Source: JBNJGB01 sp051747385 (GTDB lineage Bacteria > Myxococcota_A > UBA9042 > PHBI01 > JACKFB01). Taken from it: a stretch of 64,000 nt of DNA. The number at the start of each line of letters is the position of its first letter. Position 1 is the stretch's first letter. A model generated the notes under the pieces. The model was not told the DNA's origin. It ran no database searches and saw nothing but the letters and a program-made list of their open reading frames with translations. The position numbers were made by a program, and so were the translations under genes. The stretch covers positions 124,001-188,000 of the forward strand of contig JBNJGB010000008.1 of the NCBI GenBank assembly GCA_051747385.1. Reading direction: 5' to 3'. Shown here piece after piece: positions 20,901 to 27,739 of the stretch.

Positions 20901-21480
20901 GTTCGAGCAGGCCGGGGCGGCCGGGAGCGTCGGGGACGCGCCTCTTCCGCCGGCCCTCGCGGAGGAGGGGGACGCCCTGCTGGCCCGCCTCCGGGCGGTC
21001 GTCGAGCACCCGTCGCTCCGCGCGGCCTTCGCCCCCTCTTCGGAGGCCTGGCCCGAGCTTCCCCTGGAGGCCGACCGCGACGGCCTGATCCTCTCCGGCA
21101 CGCTGGACCGCCTGGCCCTGTCGGCCGGGCCGGACGGCCGCCTCGTGGCCACGGTGGTCGACTTCAAGACCGGCCGCACGGGCTTCCCCGGGCCTGGCGG
21201 GCAGAACCCGGCGTACCTGGAGGCCTATCGCTTCCAGATCGCAGCTTACGCGTGGATGCTCGGCGAGCTCCTCGGACAGCGGCTGCACCCGCGCGTAGCG
21301 GGCCGCCTCGCCTTCGTGGATCTGGGCGAGGTCGTCTCCGTGGACCTGGACCTGGACGAGGCGCGCGGCCGCGTCGACCGCGTGCTCGCCGAGATCCGGC
21401 GCCCCGGCAGCCTCCCGCCGAACCACGCCGCGTGCGGCGACTGCAGGATGCAGGGGTTCTGCGCCGTCGCGCGATCCTGA
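17980..21480 (+). CDS. addA: AddA-like UvrD-family helicase-nuclease
   Basis: ATP-dependent 3'-5' DNA helicase with a C-terminal nuclease (1166 aa), the motor of DNA end resection. Superfamily 1 motifs in order: SAGAGTGKTTTMASR (Walker A), TFTELAAGELRARI (Ia), DEFQDTSARQ (II), VGDAKQSIYRFRGAD (III), VRALTVHASKGLEFPVV (V) and LLYVALTRARDHLVL (VI). The nuclease domain has RGTLVHRWFE, GTLDRLA, VVDFKTG and the YRFQIAAYAWML helix. Unusually for AddA, it also has four cysteines (C929, C1152, C1155, C1161) in the same arrangement as the partner's Fe-S site. GTG 17980 overlaps the addB stop by four bases. Confidence 0.88.
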   Translation: MSGLPRDPSALTARFGLTDEQAAAVARRGCLVVVSAGAGTGKTTTMASRYVDTALLLAEEEHRLRPGRPPRPRRVLERIAAVTFTELAAGELRARIGGVFERVAPGLEAWPALRRFAEEAARLEGDLPIGTIHALCGRLLRRMAFTGAVTPDFQVLDELDRGLLRQAALDDTFDAVADDAPALLERLLAGRDQAARLRATLGALVDGLTPEQIGALAERSREEVAREAARLGVALIERVATRPEVRDAVEEADLRRAELEPAGPKPFAAALDAGLRWVRGQGSASLAAGKVPAFRATERRLSKVDPGAAPALERFVAALERLRKVSEPIRKALDDEVLDREHAWTRDVARVALRAARHVRHAKDVRGAVDFDDLERLALLALRTARHDGRPAHPFDEILVDEFQDTSARQVAVLRELSGPEMSRVFAVGDAKQSIYRFRGADVAVFNRVAEQAPGGPAPLTVNRRSTEGVMAFVNALFARVFPERPPPEAPWVAPMQRLDTVRADEPGAPLPPLVVAPWWAGPDGEEDKPPSAEELRRRDAEVTADVVTALMARLGERRAELGVLLRAVRGARRVYADAIADRGVPVAVEAGGTFARDGAAATGIALLRALALPGHAAAWVATLRGPLVGLDDDLVARLATRGERAWPERVETLAMEQPLLVAHAGPTLEALVVASRASLSLAVRARRVVEAAGLASRQLDKLLDLARDLEQRGLGPLEVVEWFEALAADDKEKRVPDPPGEGVAVRALTVHASKGLEFPVVVASQLGDPLVRTSGGVRDVVDDGDGTRVALSIPDAPATVARTWNLVMEREREEAEQLRLLYVALTRARDHLVLPLPVGLQDGGAGTAAGILGDLLSGLDLEREGPQDLPLPGGERLPVLVWPWRPSEGEGAESADGGIPVRRPVRVPPVSAGPATWSITRLASLAFCPAYHAQAPVAPWPSPIRPREYPDPPPQPGDRPTSSAERGTLVHRWFEQAGAAGSVGDAPLPPALAEEGDALLARLRAVVEHPSLRAAFAPSSEAWPELPLEADRDGLILSGTLDRLALSAGPDGRLVATVVDFKTGRTGFPGPGGQNPAYLEAYRFQIAAYAWMLGELLGQRLHPRVAGRLAFVDLGEVVSVDLDLDEARGRVDRVLAEIRRPGSLPPNHAACGDCRMQGFCAVARS

Positions 21481-21484
21481 ACGC

Positions 21485-24400
21485 TCAGTTGGGCTGCGCC
21501 AGGGCCTCCAGGCGACGGCCGGCGATCTCGGCCTCCGGGGCCAGGTCCAGCTCCAGGGCGAGCTCGCGGGCGCGCTCGAGGGTGGCGCGGGCGCCGCCGA
21601 AGTCGCCGAGGCCCTCCCGCGCCTCGGCCAGGCCCGTGAGGATCGTCACGAGGCTGCCGTCGCGGTGGCCCAGGGCCTCGTAGCTCGAGGCCGCCTCGCC
21701 GTGGAGCGTGGCCGCCTCGTGGAGGTCGCCCAGGCGGAGGTGGGCCAGGCCCAGGTTCGCGGTGGCCAGGGCCACGCCGCGCCGATCGCCGATCGCCTCG
21801 TAGCCGGTCCGGGCGGTCTCGGCGAGCCGGATGGCCGTGTCGTACTCGCCCTCGCGGGTGGCCAGGTCCGCCAGGTTGGAGCGGGCGTTCGCCACGGCGC
21901 GGCGGTCGCCCATGGCCTCGCGGATTCGGAGCGCCCGCGTCATGTGGGTGCGGGCCTCCGCCACCCGATCGAGCCGCTGCAACACGACCCCGAGCATCCC
22001 GAGCGCCATGCTCACGCCCTTCTGGTGCCCGATGCGGTCGAGGACCACCAGGGCGCGGTTGGCCTGCTCCAGGGCCTCCTCCAGGCGCCCGCGCTCGTAG
22101 GCCGCGATGGCCATGTTGTAGAGCGTCTTCCCGGCCGCGGCGCGGTCTCCGAGGCGCTCCTGGGCCTCCAGGGCCAGCTCGAGCTGGCGGAGGCTGGCCT
22201 CCGGATCGCCCGTGAGCGTCGCCAGCATGCCGAGCGCCTCGTGGGCGGCCGCGAGCCCGGCGACGTCGCCGTGCCGCTCGAAGACGCCGAGCGCCCCCTC
22301 GTAGCCGGCGCGCGCGCCCTCGTACTCGCCCCGGCGCTCCAACACCTTGGCGCGCGCGAGGTCACAGCGGGCCGCCTCGTTGACGCGGGCCGCCTCCCGG
22401 AAGGCCTCGGCGGCCCGCGCGAGCAGGTCCCCGGCGGTCCCGTAGTCCGCCCGGGCCTCGTCGACCTCGCCGAGTCCCCGCAGGGCCTGGCCGAGAACCT
22501 CGGCATCCCCGACCTCGACCGCGTTCGTGCGCAGCGTCTCGAACGCCTCCGCCGCCGCGTCGTGCTGCCCGAGCTGCACCAGGAGGTGTCCCTCCTCCAG
22601 GAGAAGCCGGCGCTCCGCCTCGAGGAGGGCAGGCGTGGCCCGCCGGGCGCGTGGCACCTGCTCCAGGCGCTCCCGGGCCAGACGCAGAGCGGCGATCCGC
22701 TGCTCGGCCTCGGCGGCGTCCACGGCGAGGGCGGCCTCCATCTCGAGGCCGACGGCTGCCTCCGGGCGCCCGCCTCCCGCGAGCGCGGCCGCGGCGGTTC
22801 CGGCCAACGTCCGGCGCTCGTCGTCCGGGAGGGCGGCGAGGGTCTCCCCCGCCAGGCGCTGGAGGCGCCGCCGCTGCCGGGTGCCGCCGGACAGGCGCAG
22901 GGCCACCTCGCGGGTGAGGCCGTCGGCGAAGCGCAGCGGCTCCTCTTCCGTATCCCCGACCTCCTGCAGGACGCCGCCGGCCACCAGGCCGTCCAGGGCG
23001 TCGTCGAGCCCCACGGCCAGGTCGGCGCGCCCCTCGCGGCGAATCATCTCCGCGAGGTGCGTTGGGGACGGGTGGTGGCCGAGGGCCGCGGCGCGCTGGA
23101 GGGTGGCCCGGGCGCTCTCCGGCCCGGGGCACCCTGCGAGGACGTCCTCGACGCGGTCGCGCACGGCGGCGCACTCGGCGGGCGGGAGACTCTCCAGCGG
23201 CACCGCGCCGTCCCGCTCACCCTCCAGCAGGCTCCGCCGCAGGTCGGCGCGGTCCGCGACGTGCTCCCAGCACGCGCGGGCGATTCCCGGGCGCCCTCCT
23301 GCGAGGGCCACGAGGACGTCGCGGAGGTCGGGTGTGAGGCAGCCGCGCTCCTCCAGCATCGCCGCGACGGCCGGATCGTCCACCGGAGAGAGCGGGAGCG
23401 GCTCGGCGCAGGGCAGGCGGCGGTTCGCCAGCGCCTCCACGAGGCCGGCCCCGGGAGTCTCCGTGGCGGGGGCGCCGTGACCGGGGCGCTCGCCGGACAG
23501 GATCAGACAGAGGGGAACGCGGGTCTCCTCGAGGGCCTGGAGCACCTCCCGCACCACGGCGGCGGTGCCGCCGTCCGCGCGGTGGAGGTCCAGCGCCGAC
23601 AGCACGACCGGGCGGAGGCGGGCGAGGCGGAGGAGGAGGCGCGCCGCCGACGGGGCGATGGCCGTCGGTCGGTCCATGTAGGGGTCATCCCGCTCCGGGC
23701 GAAGGAAGCGGACGAGGTCCTCGACGAGCGCCTCGTCCGTCTGGCCTTCCAGGGCCGGGTGTGCCCGCAGGCGCTCCCGCAGGGCCGGCCGCTCCAGCGT
23801 GGTCACGTCGAGGAGGCGCTCCAGCCACCCCCGGACGGGCTCCATCGTGTGAAGCGGCGTCATGGGGCACGCGCCCTCGGCCGTCCGTGCGCCGAGCACG
23901 CGCCGCGCGCGCTGCAGGCTCCACGTGGTGAGGTCCTCGGCCCCGGTCCACGGCGCCGCCACCAGCAGAACGGCCCCGCCGGCTCCCTGCCCGGCGGTCT
24001 CGAGGAGGTGCTGGAGCCGGCGGCGAGGGCGCTCGCGACCCAGGAGATCCAGCTCGCGGGTGAGGGCGCCGAGGGAGCGGTGCGCGTCTCCCGCCGCGCG
24101 GGCCTCCACGGTGGGCTCCGAGACGCCGACCGGACTCGGGTCGGCCGGCCCGGCGGGCTCCAGAGATACGCGGGCCACCGGCTGCCCGCCCAGCAGCCGC
24201 TCGAGCTGGTCCCGGACCTGGCGGACGCCGGACGGGCGATCCGTGCGTCGCTTGCCGAGCAGGGCGCGCACCAGGGCCACCAGGTGCGGGTGGGGGGGCT
24301 CGCCCGGGATGTCGTCCATCAGAGGCGGGGGCGGCTCGTGGACGTGCTTGTAGAGCACCTCCATCGGGTTCTCGCTCTGGAAGGGCGGTGACCCGGTCAG

Positions 24401-25150
24401 CATCTCGAAGAGGAGCACGCCCAGGGCGTACAGGTCGGCCCGGCCGTCGACGGGCCGTCCGGAGGCCTGCTCCGGGCTCATGTACGTCGGCGTCCCGAAG
24501 ACCATGCCCGTACGGGTGAGCGGCGTGGCTCCGGCCTCCGCGCCCAGGATCTTCGCGACGCCGAAGTCCAGGATCTTCACATGATCACCGGGCTGGCGGC
24601 GATCCAGGAAGACGTTGTCGGGCTTCAGGTCCCGGTGGACGATACCGGCCGCGTGGGCGTCCTCCAGGCTCGCGCAGATCTGGCGCGCGATGTCCATGGC
24701 CCGCGCCGGGGCGAGCAGGCCCTCCAGCTCCAGCAGGCCCCCGAGGGAGATGCCCTCCAGGAGCTCCATCACCAGATAGGGGTTCCCGCTCCGGGTCTGG
24801 CCGAAGTCGAACGCCGTCACCGTGTGGGTCGAGCGCAGCCGGCTCGTGGCGCGCACCTCCTGGAAGAAGCGCCGCACGGAGCCTGCGTCGTCCCCGAGGC
24901 GGTCGTGGAGGATCTTGATGGCGACGTCCCGGCCGAGGGCGTGCTGGCGCGCGACGTATACGGAGCCCATCCCGCCCTTGCCGATCAGCCGGTCGAGGGT
25001 GAAGCGGTCGTCGACGACCGTGCCCGGTGGCAGGCCGGACCCCACGCGCACGAGCCGCGATCCGTCCCGCGGGCATCGCGCGACGTCCTGCTCGTATACG
25101 CGCCCGCACTCGAGGCAGTGACGCTCCTGGTCCGGCTGCGGCTGTGGCAT
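21485..25150 (-). CDS. Ser/Thr protein kinase with degenerate AAA-like region and TPR array
   Basis: Cytoplasmic signalling protein of 1221 residues. A short zinc-ribbon-like head (C12, C15, C26 in CLECG and CPRDG) precedes a complete Hanks kinase domain, about 48-310: GKGGMGSV (57-64), ATP-site Lys79, HRDLKPDN with Asp174, DFG 195-197, and APE-like SPEQ. Then comes a region resembling the AAA/STAND module of PknK-type kinases (LGRERPRRRLQHLLE) but with APWTGAED where Walker A should be, so nucleotide binding is doubtful. From about 700 to the end it is TPR repeats, for protein binding. No transmembrane segment is visible. It is divergent from the lipoprotein at 25346; the substrates are unknown. 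Confidence 0.88.
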   Translation of the reverse strand: MPQPQPDQERHCLECGRVYEQDVARCPRDGSRLVRVGSGLPPGTVVDDRFTLDRLIGKGGMGSVYVARQHALGRDVAIKILHDRLGDDAGSVRRFFQEVRATSRLRSTHTVTAFDFGQTRSGNPYLVMELLEGISLGGLLELEGLLAPARAMDIARQICASLEDAHAAGIVHRDLKPDNVFLDRRQPGDHVKILDFGVAKILGAEAGATPLTRTGMVFGTPTYMSPEQASGRPVDGRADLYALGVLLFEMLTGSPPFQSENPMEVLYKHVHEPPPPLMDDIPGEPPHPHLVALVRALLGKRRTDRPSGVRQVRDQLERLLGGQPVARVSLEPAGPADPSPVGVSEPTVEARAAGDAHRSLGALTRELDLLGRERPRRRLQHLLETAGQGAGGAVLLVAAPWTGAEDLTTWSLQRARRVLGARTAEGACPMTPLHTMEPVRGWLERLLDVTTLERPALRERLRAHPALEGQTDEALVEDLVRFLRPERDDPYMDRPTAIAPSAARLLLRLARLRPVVLSALDLHRADGGTAAVVREVLQALEETRVPLCLILSGERPGHGAPATETPGAGLVEALANRRLPCAEPLPLSPVDDPAVAAMLEERGCLTPDLRDVLVALAGGRPGIARACWEHVADRADLRRSLLEGERDGAVPLESLPPAECAAVRDRVEDVLAGCPGPESARATLQRAAALGHHPSPTHLAEMIRREGRADLAVGLDDALDGLVAGGVLQEVGDTEEEPLRFADGLTREVALRLSGGTRQRRRLQRLAGETLAALPDDERRTLAGTAAAALAGGGRPEAAVGLEMEAALAVDAAEAEQRIAALRLARERLEQVPRARRATPALLEAERRLLLEEGHLLVQLGQHDAAAEAFETLRTNAVEVGDAEVLGQALRGLGEVDEARADYGTAGDLLARAAEAFREAARVNEAARCDLARAKVLERRGEYEGARAGYEGALGVFERHGDVAGLAAAHEALGMLATLTGDPEASLRQLELALEAQERLGDRAAAGKTLYNMAIAAYERGRLEEALEQANRALVVLDRIGHQKGVSMALGMLGVVLQRLDRVAEARTHMTRALRIREAMGDRRAVANARSNLADLATREGEYDTAIRLAETARTGYEAIGDRRGVALATANLGLAHLRLGDLHEAATLHGEAASSYEALGHRDGSLVTILTGLAEAREGLGDFGGARATLERARELALELDLAPEAEIAGRRLEALAQPN

Positions 25151-25254
25151 GATCGTCCGCGGGGGGCTCTCGCGGCCGGGGCAGAATGCCCGACGCGTCC
25201 ATACATGCCCGTCTATGGCGCGTTTCACAAGGTGCGCCCGCGCCCGGAACCATC

Positions 25255-25284
25255 TTGACAAGGCGGGCGGGGCGTCCAGATACT
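25255..25284 (+). promoter_or_regulatory. Sigma-70-type promoter for the lipoprotein gene at 25346
   Basis: Perfect TTGACA (25255-25260), an 18-bp spacer and GATACT (25279-25284). Start of transcription would be near 25291, giving a leader of about 55 bases. The architecture is the same as the promoter ahead of the PAAR gene. Confidence 0.6.
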
Positions 25285-25345
25285 GCGCCGGCCCCGCCGT
25301 CGGACCCTCCGGCGCATCAACGAGACGATCTGGAGATCTCCCCGC

Positions 25346-27052
25346 ATGAACCTCCCCGGCGCCCCGACGTACCGCAGGATGCCGCAGGTCCCGGCCCTCC
25401 TCGTGATGGCTGCGCTCGTACTCCCCGCTGCGACGGGGTGCGACAAGGGGCTGCAGGCCGAGCTGGATCAGCGGAAGACCGACCGTTACCAGGAGGCGGC
25501 CGACAAGCTGGCGGAGATCGAGACGAAGCGTCTCGCGGAGCTCCGGGAGGCGCTCCCGGACAAAGGCGCCGCCGAGGAGGACGAGACGGGCAAGAAGCAC
25601 CCGATCCTCACCTGGCGCGCCACCATCGTGGACCGGGACGACGAGGCCGCGCTCAAGGCGATCGCGGACGAGTACAAGGGCACGCCCACGGAGACCGCGG
25701 CCCGCTCCGGAGCGGCCTTCGCCAAGGCGTCCAAGGAGTACTGGGAGGCCTTCCGGGAGGGGAAGTACAACCTCGCCCGGTACATCAAGTTCCTCGACGG
25801 CTATCTGAAGGCCGCCGCCGAGGAGGAGGAGGAGGAGGCCGGTGACGAGTTCGTCCAGCGGCCGTTCCTCGCCGAGGCCGCCTTCGACAAGGCCTTCCTG
25901 CACGCCGCGCGCTTCTTCCTGGTGGCGGAGCGCTCCCCCGACGTGCGGCTGCTGACCGCCTATCCGTACTGGCAGGTGGCCTTCGGCATCCCCAGCAAGG
26001 GCGGCGAGAACTTCAGCGACTACGTGACCCGGCTGTGCCGCAGCCCGCAGATGGAGGAGCACTGCGAGGGCGTGCCCCACGAGCTTCGCCCCTCCGCCAT
26101 CAACCGGCCGTACCTGAAGTGGCTGAAGTCCGAGACGAAGGAGTTCCTCGAGGCCCACGACGTGGAGGTCTTCGAGGATGTCGCCCGGCGGTACCTCGAG
26201 GCCCTCGACGCGGCCATGGAGGAGGCGCCGGAGCTGGCCGAGGAGCTCGCCCTGCCCGCCACGTATTCCGACAGCTCCGTCCCGGGCGGGATGAAGATCA
26301 CCATGAACCCGGAAAAGGGCGTGCGGATCCTCGACACGCAGGTGGACGAGGACTTCCAGGGTCGCGTGCCGAGCGCCCTGGATGACGCCATCGAGAAGAA
26401 GATCGCGGACCTCAAGGAGACCCCCGGAAACAAGATCGACTACGAGCGCGTCGTGCTGGAGGCGCCCGGGACCCTGGAGGGCTCGGAGCTGGTGGGCGCC
26501 ATCCAGTCTGCGCCGCGCGACAAGGTGCGCCAGGTCGTGCTGGTGGGCCGCCGCCGGGCCGACGACAGCCTGCGCCGGACGGGCGTCCTGGTGCGCCTGC
26601 CGGCCCCGGACGAGGGCGACACCACCTCCTACGCGTTCAAGGACCAGAGGCTGCGGACGCGCTGCGCCTACATCGGCGTGGCGGGCAAGCCGCCCGTCGG
26701 CCGCAAGTCCCCGGGCAGCTACCTGGTCATCGACGAGGAGAAGGTGCGGGCCGCCAAGCTGAGCCGCGACGAGGAGACCCGAGAGCTGTCCGTCAGCGAC
26801 TTCACCCTGGAGACGTCCCCGGACGAGCGGGAGGAGATCTGGGAGTGGGCCGACGACAACGAGGGTATCGTGCGGATGTTCGTCAGCCAGGACTTCGCCT
26901 ACGACGAGATCATGAAGCTCGTCAGCGGCCTGCTCTACCGCTGCAAGGACATCGAGGTCACGGTGGACGAGCGCGAGGATCAGAAGGTCAAGGTCACCTG
27001 CGGCGAGAGCGAGGAGCGGGACATCACCCTCGTCCTCGGCCTCTGCGACTAG
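25346..27052 (+). CDS. Hypothetical lipoprotein (568 aa)
   Basis: No family recognised. The N-terminus has a signal peptide with lipobox LPAATGC (Cys about residue 31), so the protein should be anchored in an envelope membrane. The first part of the mature protein, residues about 35-180, is charged and helical (LDQRKTDRYQEAADKLAEIETK) with an acidic run of Glu near 160-170. The central and C-terminal parts are mixed alpha/beta with no obvious enzyme motif; Cys pairs (for instance near the end, CKD and CGE) could form disulfides. It stands upstream of, and in the same direction as, the PAAR/DUF2169 pair and shares their promoter type, so a link to that secretion module is possible but unproven. 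Confidence 0.7.
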   Translation: MNLPGAPTYRRMPQVPALLVMAALVLPAATGCDKGLQAELDQRKTDRYQEAADKLAEIETKRLAELREALPDKGAAEEDETGKKHPILTWRATIVDRDDEAALKAIADEYKGTPTETAARSGAAFAKASKEYWEAFREGKYNLARYIKFLDGYLKAAAEEEEEEAGDEFVQRPFLAEAAFDKAFLHAARFFLVAERSPDVRLLTAYPYWQVAFGIPSKGGENFSDYVTRLCRSPQMEEHCEGVPHELRPSAINRPYLKWLKSETKEFLEAHDVEVFEDVARRYLEALDAAMEEAPELAEELALPATYSDSSVPGGMKITMNPEKGVRILDTQVDEDFQGRVPSALDDAIEKKIADLKETPGNKIDYERVVLEAPGTLEGSELVGAIQSAPRDKVRQVVLVGRRRADDSLRRTGVLVRLPAPDEGDTTSYAFKDQRLRTRCAYIGVAGKPPVGRKSPGSYLVIDEEKVRAAKLSRDEETRELSVSDFTLETSPDEREEIWEWADDNEGIVRMFVSQDFAYDEIMKLVSGLLYRCKDIEVTVDEREDQKVKVTCGESEERDITLVLGLCD

Positions 27053-27125
27053 AGCGCCGAACGGGACCGCGGACCGCGGGTCTGCGAGCGAGCTCCGAGT
27101 GGATCGGCCAGGCGCGGAGCGCCGA

Positions 27126-27173
27126 TTCCGGGTCCCGAGCCATGCCATGAGGCATGGCGCAGCGGTCCCGGAA
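27126..27173 (+). other. Nested hairpin upstream of the PAAR gene
   Basis: GCCATGCC (27139-27146) and GGCATGGC (27151-27158) form a perfect 8-bp stem with loop ATGA. Outside it, TTCCGGG (27126-27132) pairs with CCCGGAA (27167-27173). It follows the lipoprotein stop by about 75 bases. There is no T-tract; it could serve as a terminator-like or mRNA-processing structure. Confidence 0.45.
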
Positions 27174-27257
27174 GGCCGAGGCGCCGGAGATCGCCGCTAG
27201 CCCAACGGGAGCGGTCCTGTTTGGTGCTCCAGGCTTTCTCGGGCTGCCGGCGGGGCG

Positions 27258-27287
27258 TTGACACCCGCTCGGCGGCCCGGACATACT
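27258..27287 (+). promoter_or_regulatory. Sigma-70-type promoter for the PAAR/DUF2169 genes
   Basis: Perfect TTGACA (27258-27263), an 18-bp spacer and CATACT (27282-27287), ending 36 bases before the PAAR start codon. The pattern matches the promoter at 25255. Confidence 0.6.
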
Positions 27288-27323
27288 CCGGCGTGGAAGC
27301 CTACGCGCCGACGGAGGAGCCGC

Positions 27324-27644
27324 ATGCCAGCCCAGGCCCGGGTCGGGGACATCGCGAAGTGTGACGCGGACTCCCACGGGTGTCCGGCCTGCCCGCATCC
27401 TCCGGCGGGCCCGCTGGTCGGCGGCTCCCCGGACGTGTTCGTCAACGGCCTCCCGGCCGGACGGAAGGGGGACCCCGGCATCCACGCCGCGTGCTGCGGG
27501 CCGAACACCTGGCAGGCCAACATGGGGTCGGCCACGGTGCTCATCAACGGCAAGGCCGCGTATCGCAAGGGCGACATGTCCAAGCACTGCGGCGGCGTCG
27601 GCAGCCAGAAGGCCGGGTCGGCCGACGTCATCACGGGCGGCTGA
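27324..27644 (+). CDS. PAAR-like (DUF4150-type) spike-tip protein
   Basis: Small 106-residue protein of the PAAR superfamily, which caps the VgrG spike of type VI or related contractile secretion machines and delivers or carries effectors. The sequence shows the family pattern: GDIAKCD, then GCPACPHPPAGPLVGGSPDVFVNG, GRKGD, GSATVLINGKAAYRKGD and CGG near the end, with several Cys and His residues suited to bind the apical metal. The ATG at 27324 is preceded by GGAGGAGC. It ends without an extension, so it carries no fused toxin. The next gene is DUF2169, a frequent neighbour of such PAAR proteins. No sheath, tube or baseplate genes are in the window. Confidence 0.85.
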   Translation: MPAQARVGDIAKCDADSHGCPACPHPPAGPLVGGSPDVFVNGLPAGRKGDPGIHAACCGPNTWQANMGSATVLINGKAAYRKGDMSKHCGGVGSQKAGSADVITGG

Positions 27645-27739
27645 TCAGCGCGGTCGCGCGTGGGTTTGCCATGCTGCCGACTCTGGGGCACCTTGCGGTG
27701 GCGCGTCGGCGCGGGAAGGGTGCCCGGACGAGGTGAGCG

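Noticed and set aside
17959..21426. Long minus-strand frame opposite addA
   Set aside because: Shadow frame; the plus strand carries all helicase and nuclease motifs.
25150..27148. N-terminal extension of the Ser/Thr kinase frame upstream of 25150
   Set aside because: The open frame continues upstream, but it lies opposite the lipoprotein gene and its promoter; the Cys-rich head right after the ATG at 25150 is the normal kinase N-terminus.
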